64,000 bases of DNA, from positions 197,880,311-197,944,310 of the forward strand of contig NC_072791.1 in NCBI RefSeq assembly GCF_028583425.1, given 5' to 3'. A model generated the notes under the pieces. The model ran no database searches. It had not been told where the DNA came from and worked only from the letters and a program-made list of their open reading frames with translations. Position numbers and translations under genes: made by a program. This document shows positions 23,801 through 33,235 of this stretch, piece after piece (position 1 is the first letter of the stretch; every line of letters begins with the position of its first letter). This DNA is from Eublepharis macularius (taxonomy: Eukaryota > Chordata > Lepidosauria > Squamata > Eublepharidae).

Positions 23801-26800
23801 GCTGATCAGGCCTGAAGGAAAATTCCTTCCTGATCCCAAAGTAGTGATCAGCATTACCCTAGGCATATAAGAAAGTGCCATGAGAGCCTAGCACCAGCTC
23901 ATCCCTTTATGCCCTCCCTCCTCAACCTGCATACATTTATACTGAGTCATAGAATCATCATTGCTGTTAGGTGGCTATCTAGCCTCTTCTTAAATACCTC
24001 TAAGGATGGAGAGCCCACCATATCCCAAGGAAGCCCGTTCCACTGAGGAACCACTCTTACAATCAGGAAATTCTTCCTAATATTTAGCTGAAATAATTAT
24101 TAGTTTGTAGAGTGTAGCCAAACATAACTTCATAAATCTTTGGTGGTGGCAGAGAGTGGTGGGGTTTTCATGGCAAGAGACTTATAGAGGTGGTTGACCA
24201 TAGGGATGTGCGCTTCGGGTTTCCGATTTGGGGAAAAAAATCCAATTACTATTATTATATTAGATTTTTAGTCCGCCCTCCCCACCAGGTGGGCTCAGGG
24301 CGGAGTACAACATTTCAAATTACATAAATACAGTTAAAAACAGATAAAACAGTATACAAATAACATTAAAACAACTTTATACAATACAGCTTCTCTTCAG
24401 ATGGTGATGATAAAATACTGCTTTTCAAGCCCTGGCTCATATGTAGGGTGGCAGACAGATCTTTAGTGTGGCCAGTGGGGGCCCAACCTAGCCTCCACCA
24501 TATGCCTGCTGGAACATCTCCAAATCGGACCCGATCCATAAAGATTCGGGATTTCCGAATTGGGGGAAACCTGAAGCGGGAAACCCGAATCTTTTTGGGA
24601 TGCACACCCCTAGTTGGCCATTGCCTGCCTCTGCAATCCTGGTCTTCGTCAGAGGTCTCCCATCCAATTACTAACCAAGGCTGACCCTGCTTAGCTTCTG
24701 AGATTTGAAGAGGTCAGGCTCACCTGGGCTATCTAGATCAGGCCCAAAAATCTTTAAACACTTCTAAAAGATTAAAATGATTTATTTAGGAGGTTTTTTT
24801 GTTAGATTGATGACTTGTCTGTTACATTTAATTTAAAGCCAAGAAGGAAGAGAAAAAAAGACACAAGTCATCATCCTCCTCATCCAGTGACTCTGAAAGC
24901 TCCAGTGATTCAAAATCATCCTCAGATTCATCGTCAGATTCTGAAAGTGCTTCTGAAGAAAAAACAAAGAAAAAGAAAAAGAAGCACAAAAAAAATTCTA
25001 AGAAACACAAGAAAGAAAAGAAGAAGAGGAAGAAAAGCAAGAAGAGGTAAAACTAGGAAAATATTTTTATGAAGTAAACTTGTTATGCTACACTTAAATG
25101 TACAACTTAATATATTAGTTGCTGGAAAGAGTAATTGACACTGTATCTTGTAATTTTCTTGTAGTATTTGTAATAATGTCATTGTTTCTCAGAGATAGAA
25201 TACTTTATGTGGTTGGTTTGGGCAGCTTTTTTATTGGAAAACTCTTTACCAGGATATGATTTCTTACATATATGTGCAACCATGGTGACTAAAAATGTAG
25301 CTTCAGAACAAAATTGGACTATTTATTTTAAAATCCTACTTTTAGAACAGAATTTTCTCAGATGACTTACTGCATGTTTGGCTCACAAAACAGCAATTTG
25401 GACTACAGGTGTCAAAGCATGGGTGTCAAAAGTTTATTTTTAAAAAACTTTTGTGATGAGCTTTACTCTTTCTCTCTTTTTTGCCTTCTTCGTGTATTCT
25501 TCTTATAACAAGTGATACTCAAGTATTTAGAAGGCCCAAGCAGCTTAGACAAGGCATCCAGTGGTTTCCCATACAGACATTAATTTATTTATTTATTTAT
25601 TTATTTACATTTTTAGACCGCCCACCCCGTCAGACGGGCTCAGGGCGGTTTAACAACAAATTAAAAACAGTAAAAACATTATAAAAACATTAAAACATCG
25701 TATAAAAAACCATTAAAATTGGCGGGTGTAGAATATTAAATATTAAAATGCAGCATTGCCCTGCATGGGTGGTGGAGGGTCTTCAGTGGTATGGCCAGCG
25801 AGAGGACAGCCTAGCCCCCACCAAATGCCCGGTGGAACATCTCCGTCTTGCAGGCCCGGCGGAAAGATAACAAATCCTGCCGGGCCTTAGTTTCCTCAGA
25901 CAGAGAGTTCCACCAGGTCGGAGCCAGAACTGAGAAGGCCCTGGCTCTGGTAGAGGCCAGGTGGACCTCCCTGGGGCCAGGGACCATCAGCAAGTTCTTA
26001 GTGGCTGATCGAAGCGACCTCTGGGGAACATATGGGGAGAGGCGGTCCCGAAGGTATGCTGGGCCCAGTCCGCATAGGGCTTTATAGGTCAGACCCGGTA
26101 CTCAACCGGTAACCAGTGCAGCTGACGGAGGATAGGTGTTACATGAGCCATAACTGGTGCTCCGGCAACCACCCGTGCAGCTGCATTCTGAACCAGCTGC
26201 AGTTTCCGGATCAAGCCCAAGGGAAGCCCTGCGTAGAGTGAGTTGCAGTAGTCTAATCTGGAGGTGACCATTGCCTGGATCACTGTTGTGAGGTCATGGG
26301 TCGATAGGTAGGGGACAAGTTGTCGAGCCTGTCTTAGATAGAAGAAAGAGGATCTAACAACCGCTGCAACCTGTGCCTCCATAGACAAGGAAGCATCCAG
26401 GACCACCCCCAGGCTCCTCACTCTCGACACCGGCGTAAGTAGCGCTCCGTCGAGAGCAGGGAGCCGGTGTCCCACACCCATGGACCCTAGACCCACATGC
26501 AGGACCTCCATCTTCAAGGGATTCAATCTCAGCCGACTCTGCTTCAACCATCCAGTCACAGCTCCAAAGGCACGTTCCAGGACAACTGGGGCAGAGCCAG
26601 GCCGTCGGTCCATCATCAGATACAATTGGGTGTCATCTGCGTATTGATGGCACCCAAGTCCGAAACTCCGTACCAGCTGGGCGAGGGGGCACATATATAC
26701 ATTAAATAACAGAGGGGAAAGTATTGCCCCTTGAGGGACACCGCACACCAACGGGTGGCGGGATGACAACTTCTCCCCTAGTGCCACCCTCTGTCCCCGA

Positions 26801-29800
26801 CCGTGTAGAAAAGAGACAAACCACTGCAGAGCTGTCCCTCGAATCCCCACATTGGCAAGGCGGTGGACCAACAGGTCATGATCGACCGTGTCGAATGCTG
26901 CTGATAGATCTAATAATATCAGCAGTGCCGACCCGCCTTGGTCCAGCCTTGGCTTCATCGTTGCTTTAAGATTAAGTGTAACCAAACAAAACTGTATTTT
27001 TCCCTACAGAATTTATAAACCACATCTTTGGTAGCTGTTGCCATGATTCATCTTGGTGAAATTCATTCGAGTTCAATACTTAACACATTTTTTACTGTAA
27101 ATCTGACACAAAAAGACTGGATATGTTGTAGCTAAACACAAATGGAAAATAAACAGATCTGGTGCATCTTCCACATTTTTGTAGTATATCAACCAGGCAC
27201 CCCCAGGCTCCTACTCCTGAGCACTGAACACAGCCATCGTAGGCCCCTTTAGGCAGCAGGAAGGTGCCTGTTGATTTAATTTACGAGATTTTACAATCTC
27301 CAGATTCCCTGAGGTTGTATCCATGAACAACTAGTAACTCTAGACACAGGCCAGAATAAAATATATTTTAGTTTATTGATTACAAGTTACAAAGAGTGTT
27401 GCTAAGCATAAAGCACTCTAATTCAGGCAGTGGACAAGGAAACAAATAAACCTTTCTATTGCTAGCTAACAGCTATCTGTCTAAAAACACTTAAAGCTTG
27501 CTACCAAGGCTTCTCTGATGTAACTTCATAGCTGGTAGGTTCTCACTATTAGGTTTGGCAAATGAGTCCATTTTCATGTCTTGCAGTCGAGAACCAATCA
27601 GGGCTCACTTGCTTAATTGGCATTACTGGCTATGTGAAACTGGGGAATAAACTGAACTTTGGTTCAGGCTGTATGTTGTTGCAAGTCTGGTTCTGGCCTA
27701 CCTAGAAAAAAATGTGCTGGCTCGTTAATTTAGAACACCTGCAGACCAATGCCAGTTCCCCAGAGATTCGACCTTCGGAGACCGGCTCTCACAGCTCCTA
27801 TCTTTACTCCCCAGTTTCACATGGCTAGTAACACCAGTGAAGCAAGCGAGCCCTGATTGGCTCTTGGTTGATAGGGTGATGTCAGCAGGCCTGAAAAGAG
27901 GGCTGCTTAGCACCCATTTCTCTCCCTCTCTGTACATTATTCCTTTACCACCATGTGTGAGAGAAGATAGCTTCCATGCCTTAGGCCATTAATATGCCTC
28001 ATGCTGCATGGCATGGAAATGGACTCCTTTGCTAAACCTAATGGTGAGACCTGACCAGCTAAGAAGCTACATCAGAGAAGTCTAGGTAGCAAGCTTTGTT
28101 TTTATATAGATAGCTGTTAGCTAGCAATAGGAAGGTTTATTTGTTTTCTTGACGACTGCCTGAATTTTAGAATGCTTTATGCTCAGCAACACTCTGTAAC
28201 TTTGTATTCGATAAGCTAAAAGATATTTTATTCTGGCCTGTGTCTAGAGTTACTAGTTGCTCATGGGTACAACTTCGGGGAACACAGAGATTGTAAAGTC
28301 TCATAAATTAAATCAACAGGCACCTTCCAGCTACCTAAGGGGACCTGCGGTGGCTGTGTTCAGCACCCAGAGTTAGGAGATTGGTTGAAATGTGTAGTCT
28401 GATCAGTTTGAGATTCGTATATTGGCATATTCAAATTGAAGAGGAAATAAATGTATGCTTCCAGTAGACACAAATAAATTTTGTTCTTTTACGAATAAAG
28501 CTCAGCCAGTGAAAATGAAGCAGAAAATCCTGAATCACAGCCGCTTTCTACTGTCCGTCCAGAAGAGATTCCTCCTGTACCAGAAAACAGATTCCTGATG
28601 AGGAAAAGCCCTCCCAAAGTGGATGAAAAGGAAAAAGAGGCAAAAAACAGGGAGAAGGAAAGGGAGAGGTAAAGTTCTGTCTTTGGCCTGAATTGAGCTC
28701 TGTTGAATTTCCTTAGTGTTGCCTTGGGTTATATGATGCTTGCTGGCACTTTACAAAGTCTATCTCTGATTATAGTCTGTATTAAAGGAAAGAAGTGACA
28801 AGTCTGTATTAAAGGAAAGAAAAAAAATTTCATTCTAATTTCAGTTAGACAATTTAATTTTAATTTAATTTATTGGATTTATACTCCGCCCTCCCCACAT
28901 CAGCGGGCTCAGGGCGCTATACTTAAGCCTGTGATGTTTCAACATTCACCATTTTGTCAAGTTGTACTTTTTTCCTTACGGCTTCATAAATCTCACTTAG
29001 TAGATTTTCAGCTATATAAATTTAACTTACAAGAGGAGCTGAAAATTTTTCATAACCATTCTGGTATAACACTGAATTCTCTCTTCTTACTTCATAGTAA
29101 CCCATCAAACTGTCAAACCTCATATCAGAGAAGGTTGTTGGTAACTAGATCTGGACGAAAAATAAAAGGAAGAGGACCAAGAGTAGGTTTGGTTTCTTGT
29201 TTTACTATGTAATAATGCACTTATTGTATCTAATCAAAGGGGCCCTGTTGATCATCAAAAAAGGCTACATTGGTAATCAGTACGTATTGGATCAAAAGCC
29301 ATGTAGGGTACAGTTTGTAGTAAGGAGGAGAACTAGGTGAGATTGAGAGAAAAAGTTGGCTGGATACAACCCTTGGAATTTTGATTCAGAGAAGTTAGCC
29401 GTGTTAGTCTATAGTTGCAAAATAGTAAAGAGTCCAGTAGCACCTTTAAGACCAACCAACTTTATTGTAGCATAAGCTTTCGAGAATCACAGCTCTCTTC
29501 ATCAGATGCATCTGATGAAGAGAGCTGTGGCTCTCGAAAGCTTATGCTACAATAAAGTTGGTTAGTCTTAAAGGTGCTACTAGACTCTTTACTATTTTGG
29601 AATTTTGATGGCATTTATCCTTTGAATTTAGTTCAGTAGTCCTTTTCTTTGAAGAGCGAAATGGAAACACTGATGTGAAGTGGTTTTGGGTAAAAGCATT
29701 TTGATTTTATGGATGAATATATGAATCAGTTTTACTTATAGCTGCACAATGTCTCTCACAGAATGGTAGCATCCTCTAACCATGAACACCACCACTGCAA

Positions 29801-32800
29801 TCATCAGTGGAAGCCACAAGTAATAAGCTTTTGTGGTGAAATCCTGTCAGACCATACTCTTTTGCCCCACTGAAAGCTGAGCCTATCGTCAAGATCTAGA
29901 TCATGGTGTCCTGGTCAGTTTACTCTCTTCCATCCACTCCTGATCCCCGGTAGTTACTGCCCTTTTCTTTATCTGCAAGAATTGTACTGTTTTTGATCCT
30001 GTCTGTAGGATCAGTTTTCTGAGATTACTGGTACTTCTGCAGGGTCAGCCTCGTTGTGTTTAATAGCAACTTTTCAGAGACATGTGAAAGACAATCTGTT
30101 CTTCTGAGTGGCTTTGTCTGTTCATTGTTTTCTTGTAAGCTCACTGCTGAGCACGCAAGATCTCCTTGTTGGGTTTCTGGTTGCTGCTTTTCACTCTTCA
30201 CATTGGCTTTTCTTGTTGGAATTGATGCTTGTGAGCCAGTCCCGCTAAAAATCCCAGTGGTTTTATATGGGAGAGATTGGAGCATATGCTTAATGCTCCC
30301 AGTGAAATCAGTGGGATTTTAAATGTGCCTAACATTTTGGCTGGATTGGGCTCAGTCTGTGCCTTTTCCATTTTTAGTGTAATGTGTCCATTTTGTGAAA
30401 TGTCACCCCATGAACAATTTATCATCTTCTAAATAATACGTAGATATCAAAATAGTGTTTAAGTGGTTGGGCTGTGAATGAGCACTGCTGGTTCGAATCT
30501 CACTACTGCCATGAGCTCAGTACTCAGTACTGCCTTGGGTAAGCCATTCCACTCAGTCCCAGCTGGGGATAATAATACAGACTTGGTTCATCACTCTGAA
30601 TGGGGCACTAATCTGTCTAGAAGAGCAGTATATACGTGCAGTGGTTGCTGTTGTTGTTGTTGATGATGATGTTTTTAGTTACATCTTCAGGGAACAATGG
30701 GTTACAGGACTTTCCTTTCAGATGAGTATTATAATGTATAGCCTTAGTGGTACAATACAATATATTTAATCTAGGAAACAAATACACGACCATACTATGT
30801 AAAATAAGTATGAGGTAGAACTATGTATTTAGTTGCTCAGTGAATCAGAATTGGTACTACTCTGTACAGATGGGAAGGCCTGGAAAATTTGAGGAATAAA
30901 TACATTTCTTGTTTTTCCAATGGGAAATTTGTGGAAGCACTGAAAAAACACCTCACCCTATCAATTAGTTTATTTGCAATGAGTGAAAAGCTTTTTAAGA
31001 CAAGGTTTTAGTCACTCAAAAGCACAGCATGAAAATTTTTATGGAAGACGTTCTACAATATTAGATAGTGATAATTCCTGTGTATATTATAGACATATAT
31101 AACACATCTTTATGGATGATAATTGTTTAAAGGTGAATAATTTTGGCAACAGGTATTGTTTTAATATGTTTGAAAACACTGAATGCTTTAATAATATATT
31201 AACAATGTTGTAGAGTTTATCTTGATAACCATATATACTGGTAGTCCATCTGTGATTGCGTGAAACGGTTTCTGTTCAAATTATGCTCTTTCTTTTGGTT
31301 ACTAAAAAGTGTGTGTTCTGATTTCAACAATTATTTTTTTCCTACACCTCATATAGCAGAAACAAACAATATATGGGCTAAGGTTGCATTAAGATGCTGC
31401 AGTTCTGCTCTCTCAGGAAATGGTTATAGGTGCAATTTTGCTTGTGGAAAAGACAGGCTTTTAAAAAAAATCTGTAAATATGTCAGTACAATTGTATATG
31501 CTATGTTATAAATGGTGCATTTTATGATGTTAAAGGGGTAAAAAGTTTAGGTTTGAGGGAGGAGTAAGGGGCAATTCTGCTATTCTGTGAAAATGTGATA
31601 GTTTTGCTCTCAAATTTAGACATTTGTCTTTCTGTCTCTGGTGAGGGAATTTGCAGTCATATGACATGCAGCTGTTTTAATATAGTATTTTCCATTTTCC
31701 CCCCTTTTTCACAGCGTTATCGGACACCTTCACGATCCAGGTCAAGAGATCGCTTTAGACGCAGTGAGACACCTCCACACTGGAGACAAGAAATGCAGAG
31801 AGCCCAAAGAATGAGAGTATCAAGTGGAGAAAGATGGATAAAGGGAGATAAGTAAGATGTGACCAGAGTGCTTCCTCCTTTATTCTAATTTAGCAGAGCC
31901 ACCAACGAACACAGAAGAGTGTAATTTCTTAACCATAGTAGCATCTGTTTTTATCTTATATTCAATATAGCAGTGAAGCTTCTGCACTCTTTCTTCTTGC
32001 TAGATTGTTTGTGGTAATCTTAGAACTATATGCAGCAAAACCCACATTGTTTTCAATGCAAACACAGCTCCCTTTATTAATTAGTATTTTTTCTTCCTTT
32101 TTAAAAAAGGGGTGAAGTTAATGAGAACAAGAAGGATGCTGCAAATCAGAAAAGTCCAGGTAGAGGAAGGGAGAGAAAAGCATCTGACCACAGGCAAATT
32201 TCAGAAAGCCCAAGCAGAAGGGGGGAAAAGGAGAAGAAGACAAAAGACCACAAATCCAGCAGTAAAGACAGAGAGACAAGGAGAAATTCAGAGAAAGAGG
32301 ATAAGGACAAGCATAACAAAAATAAGGCCAAAAAAAGGGCTCGATCCAAAAGCCAGAGCAAAAGCAAAGAAGTGTCAAAAAGTAAGGAGAGGGACTCCAG
32401 ACACAGCAGACATGAAGAAAAGAAAGTTCGATCAAGAAGCAAGGAAAGGGACCATGAGAAAGAGAAGGACAAAGAAAAACACAATGATTTTCGTGGAAGG
32501 GAAAGGAGCAGAAGTAAGGAAAAGAGTAAAAGAGGGGAATCCAAAAGTAATGGTCAGAATCACACTAAAAGTAAAGAAAGAGAGAAACATGCAAAGTCAA
32601 AGAGTAAAGAACGTGAACACTCTAAAAGTAAACACAGTTCAAACAGTAAAACCAGAGAGCGAAGCAAAAGCACGGAGAGGGGAAAGCGAGCCAGGACAAG
32701 AAGTAAAGAACGAGAACGCAGCAGAAGTAAAGATTATTCCAAACACAAAGATAAGGAATTAAAAAGAAGAGGAAGGTCAAGAAGCAGAGACCGAAAAGAG

Positions 32801-33235
32801 ACGCCAGAAAAATCTAAAAGTAAAGAAAGCAAGAGAAGGAAGGAATCACAGAGTTCTGAGAGGGATGGAAGTCGAAGTAAAGACAGGCATCGGAATCAAG
32901 AACACAAAAGTTCTCACAAAAAGGATGATTCTGAGAAAAGAAGGCGTTCCAAAAGTCGTGACACTAGTAGCCCGGAGACCAATAAACATAAAAAGGCCAG
33001 TAGAGATCAGGATAGAAGTCCTGATTCAAAGAGAAGACGAAGCAGCAAGGACAGAGAACTGAAAAGATCATCTTCTCGCAGGAGTAAGGAAAGAGAAAAG
33101 GACAGGTCTCGTTCCTCAAAAGAAAAAGAGATCAACCAAAAATCAAAGAATCAGGAGAGAGACCGTGCTCATGGTAAAGATAAAAAATCTGATCATGAAT
33201 CAAGTGCTGGAACTGATGAAGACAGACATGGATGA
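11815..33235 (+). CDS. PPIG: Peptidyl-prolyl cis-trans isomerase G (cyclophilin G, SR-cyclophilin)
   Basis: Twelve coding exons join in phase to 2271 nt, or 756 aa; the human protein is 754 aa. Coding parts are 11815-11875, 12055-12129, 13444-13551, 14359-14403, 16114-16201, 17993-18022, 18140-18279, 24839-25046, 28501-28668, 29098-29182, 31715-31851 and 32110-33235. Residues about 8-175 are a cyclophilin domain with the catalytic FHRVV...FMIQGG segment (Arg67, Phe72, Gln75), TNGSQFF (119-125) and His138. His133 stands where cyclophilin A has the cyclosporin-contacting Trp121, as in the PPIG/NKTR group. Then come an acidic Ser-rich stretch, a Lys-rich block, the conserved [13 protein letters not shown] segment (exon 10) and a long SR/SK/RE-rich tail. 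Known role: nuclear-speckle isomerase associated with SR proteins and the RNA polymerase II C-terminal domain. The start was chosen because it matches the conserved N-terminus, begins right after a good acceptor and has GCC before the ATG. Confidence 0.97.
12055..12129 (+). CDS. PPIG: PPIG coding exon 2
   Basis: It encodes residues 21-45 ([20 protein letters not shown] and onward) and one base of codon 46. The donor is the weak ACCG/GTTTGT, with T at +3 and +4. The phase agrees with the next exon. Confidence 0.95.
12545..12675 (+). mobile_element. Possible LTR-kin fossil fragment related to 10205-10990
   Basis: The sequence 'ggtcatctgtgcagtcgcac' and the nearby 'gggactgcg' resemble the 'ctgtgcagtcccacatggga' leader at 10218. 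It is short and diverged, a tentative fossil. Confidence 0.25.
13444..13551 (+). CDS. PPIG: PPIG coding exon 3 (catalytic core)
   Basis: It encodes [12 protein letters not shown] and the active-site [15 protein letters not shown]. The acceptor is catttgcag and the donor GAAG/GTATG. Confidence 0.96.
13725..14163 (-). mobile_element. 5S rRNA-derived SINE, copy 1, interrupted by a hAT-like element
   Basis: On the minus strand it reads GATCTCATCAGATCTCAGAAG, then 'ctaagca', 'ttagtaattggatgggagac', matching the internal promoter part of 5S rRNA. The body that follows ('aaccaccTCTGTTATTCTCT', 'ggcactc') is shared with 24143-24747 and 61738-61912. It is split at 13891-14136. Confidence 0.8.
13891..14136. 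mobile_element. hAT-like MITE nested in the 5S SINE
   Basis: The 246-bp element starts CAGGGTC and ends GGCCCTG, with imperfect terminal inverted repeats. It is flanked by a perfect 8-bp target duplication CTTCTGAG (13883-13890 and 14137-14144), which fits the hAT target pattern nTnnnnAn. It is GC-rich and has no transposase. Confidence 0.8.
14359..14403 (+). CDS. PPIG: PPIG coding exon 4 (45-nt microexon)
   Basis: It encodes [15 protein letters not shown]. The acceptor AG follows a T-run and 'aataaa'; the donor is GAAG/GTAAG. Forty-five nucleotides keep the frame. Confidence 0.95.
14404..16113 (+). other. PPIG: PPIG intron between coding exons 4 and 5
   Basis: No recognised exon or clear repeat. 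A C-run lies near 15730-15738. Confidence 0.4.
16114..16201 (+). CDS. PPIG: PPIG coding exon 5
   Basis: It encodes [20 protein letters not shown] and [10 protein letters not shown]. The acceptor is ctttctctag and the donor CAT/GTGAGT. Confidence 0.96.
16202..17628 (+). other. PPIG: PPIG intron between coding exons 5 and 6, first part
   Basis: No recognised exon or clear repeat. Short open frames here are not supported by motifs or splice sites. Confidence 0.4.
17629..17823. mobile_element. Short TIR element, GGGTTGGATCC family, copy 1
   Basis: The 195-bp element has perfect 15-bp terminal inverted repeats (GGGTTGGATCCAGAC / GTCTGGATCCAACCC). A 3-bp direct repeat AAT lies on both sides, suggesting a PIF/Harbinger-like MITE. 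Other copies are at 35276-35492 and, eroded, at about 37600-37785. Confidence 0.75.
17993..18022 (+). CDS. PPIG: PPIG coding exon 6 (30-nt microexon)
   Basis: It encodes [10 protein letters not shown], including His133 at the cyclophilin A Trp121 position. It is bounded by tcaaaag and GG/GTAAGT, with phase 2 on both sides. Confidence 0.93.
18140..18279 (+). CDS. PPIG: PPIG coding exon 7 (end of cyclophilin domain)
   Basis: It encodes [20 protein letters not shown] through ELIPKSK. The acceptor is attatttag and the donor AAAG/GTAAGG. Confidence 0.96.
18845..19330. other. GC-rich island-like block in a PPIG intron
   Basis: A sharply GC-rich stretch lies in an otherwise AT-rich intron, with several short open frames on both strands but no recognisable protein or splice frame. 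It may be the GC-rich leader of an unidentified element or an intronic regulatory island. Function unknown. Confidence 0.35.
19370..21490 (+). other. PPIG: PPIG intron between coding exons 7 and 8, middle part
   Basis: No exon recognised. A 138-codon minus-strand open frame at 20618-21034 has no recognisable domain and is treated as chance. Confidence 0.4.
21495..22560 (-). mobile_element. Bov-B (RTE clade) LINE fragment
   Basis: In order on the minus strand, broken frames encode parts of the Bov-B reverse transcriptase: [19 protein letters not shown], the catalytic [13 protein letters not shown] (about 22230-22262), [34 protein letters not shown], then [20 protein letters not shown] and [19 protein letters not shown]. 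Several frameshifts separate these blocks, so the copy is dead. It is 5'-truncated. Bov-B is abundant in squamates and known for horizontal transfer between squamates and ruminants. Confidence 0.92.
23105..23400 (-). mobile_element. CR1/L2-type LINE 3' fragment
   Basis: It starts (in minus orientation, at its end) with the recurrent 'tgtgtaatcccccttgcgtc' block, as in 57765 onward. It is diverged. Confidence 0.5.
23421..23451. repeat. Short perfect hairpin
   Basis: Thirteen-base arms TATGGTGGTTATG / CATAACCACCATA flank a 5-base GGGGT loop. No element assignment. Confidence 0.7.
23790..24095 (-). mobile_element. CR1 LINE fragment (antisense)
   Basis: Phrases typical of antisense CR1 of birds and reptiles appear in order: 'gagtcatagaatcatc', 'gagcccaccatatcccaagg', 'aattcttcctaatatttag'. 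It lies in a PPIG intron. Confidence 0.6.
24201..24612. mobile_element. hAT-like foldback MITE in the 5S SINE, itself carrying a LINE piece
   Basis: The termini are TAGGGATGTGC and GCACACCCCTA, flanked by GTTGACCA / GTTGGCCA (24193-24200 and 24613-24620), an 8-bp target duplication with one change. The interior is self-complementary with repeated 'ttcggg'/'cccgaa' units. A LINE piece occupies about 24245-24521. A relative is at 50438-50950. Confidence 0.7.
24245..24521 (-). mobile_element. L2-like LINE 3' fragment, innermost of a triple nest
   Basis: It matches the 3' part of the LINE at 25583-26961: 'ccgccctgagcccacctggt' on minus, and 'ggagatgttccagcaggca' at its inner edge. Confidence 0.7.
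24839..25046 (+). CDS. PPIG: PPIG coding exon 8 (Ser/acidic and Lys-rich linker)
   Basis: It begins [20 protein letters not shown] and ends in a run of basic residues. The acceptor is atttaaag and the donor AGAG/GTAAAA. The preceding intron is 6.5 kb and full of repeats. Confidence 0.94.
25583..26961 (-). mobile_element. L2/CR1-type LINE, 5'-truncated, with largely open reverse transcriptase frame
   Basis: From about 26961 down to 26089 one open frame encodes RT core motifs: [34 protein letters not shown], the catalytic [11 protein letters not shown], then [16 protein letters not shown] and [14 protein letters not shown] single frameshift moves the rest (YKALCG... to FHRAFGGG, stop near 25811) to another frame. 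The 3'UTR ends 'gagcccgtctgacggggtgg' and an (AAAT)n tail near 25583. So few breaks suggest a recent insertion. It is 5'-truncated, so not autonomous. Antisense in a PPIG intron. Confidence 0.9.
27180..27695 (-). mobile_element. Fossil LTR-like copy, left member of an inverted pair
   Basis: Its reverse complement matches 27780-28395 over several hundred bases, including 'ggcctgtgtctagagttact' and 'cagtttcacata.cca.taa'. No internal coding region is attached. It is visibly diverged from its partner and therefore old. Family not recognised. Confidence 0.55.
27780..28395 (+). mobile_element. Fossil LTR-like copy, right member of an inverted pair
   Basis: Same family as 27180-27695 in opposite orientation, with an extra segment (about 27885-28015) missing from the left copy. 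No gag, pol or env region is visible between or beside them. Fossil, family not recognised. Confidence 0.55.
28501..28668 (+). CDS. PPIG: PPIG coding exon 9
   Basis: It encodes [12 protein letters not shown] and the conserved [20 protein letters not shown]. The acceptor is acgaataaag and the donor AGAG/GTAAAG. Confidence 0.95.
28848..28925 (-). mobile_element. L2-like LINE 3' tip
   Basis: Minus: 'gagcccgctgatgtggggag', 'ggcggagtataaatccaata', the 3' end of the same family as 25583-26961. Confidence 0.6.
29098..29182 (+). CDS. PPIG: PPIG coding exon 10
   Basis: It encodes [20 protein letters not shown] and RKIKGRGPR. It ends in phase 0 at AGA/GTAGGT. Confidence 0.95.
29386..29598. mobile_element. 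Hairpin retroposon-like element, copy 2
   Basis: The head 'gttagccgtgttagtctata' leads into an arm (from 'agagtccagtagcacct') that is mirrored by the right half ending 'actctttactatttt'. A perfect 11-bp target duplication GGAATTTTGAT flanks it (29375-29385 and 29599-29609). It lies in the PPIG intron after coding exon 10. Confidence 0.8.
29610..31714 (+). other. PPIG: PPIG intron between coding exons 10 and 11
   Basis: Apart from the SINE at 30455-30665, no exon or clear repeat was recognised. Confidence 0.4.
30455..30665 (+). mobile_element. tRNA-derived SINE (type 2) with (TTG)n tail
   Basis: A tRNA-like head with B-box GGTTCGAATCTC is followed by a 3' domain with 'gccttgggtaagccattcc' and 'gaagagcagtatatacgtgc', and a (TTG)n tail. 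Sense in PPIG. Confidence 0.75.
31715..31851 (+). CDS. PPIG: PPIG coding exon 11
   Basis: It encodes [20 protein letters not shown] through ERWIKGDK, nearly identical to mammals. The acceptor is ttttcacag and the donor ATAA/GTAAGA. Confidence 0.96.
32110..33235 (+). CDS. PPIG: PPIG coding exon 12 (RS-rich tail and stop)
   Basis: It encodes about 374 residues of Ser/Arg/Lys/Glu repeats and ends [13 protein letters not shown] with TGA at 33233-33235. The start is fixed by phase: the G at 32110 completes the Lys codon begun in exon 11. A/G-rich composition leaves other frames open by chance. Confidence 0.94.

Larger units (their letters stand above)
24143..24747 (-). mobile_element. 5S rRNA-derived SINE, copy 2, interrupted
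   Basis: 5S-like sequence at 24650-24705 (minus: 'ctcagaagctaagcagggtc', 'ttagtaattggatgggagac') and body at 24143-24200 are separated by a hAT-like element at 24201-24612. Confidence 0.75.

Noticed and set aside
24828-25182. Minus-strand Phe/Leu-rich open frames opposite PPIG coding exon 8
   Set aside because: Antisense shadows of a Lys-rich exon.
32146-32544. Minus-strand 132-codon Leu/Ser-rich open frame
   Set aside because: It is the complement of the Lys/Ser/Arg-rich PPIG exon and has no independent support.
32112-32762. 216-codon plus-strand open frame in another frame of the last PPIG exon
   Set aside because: The true frame is fixed by splice phase and the conserved RS-rich tail and C-terminus. 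A/G-rich codons leave other frames open by chance.
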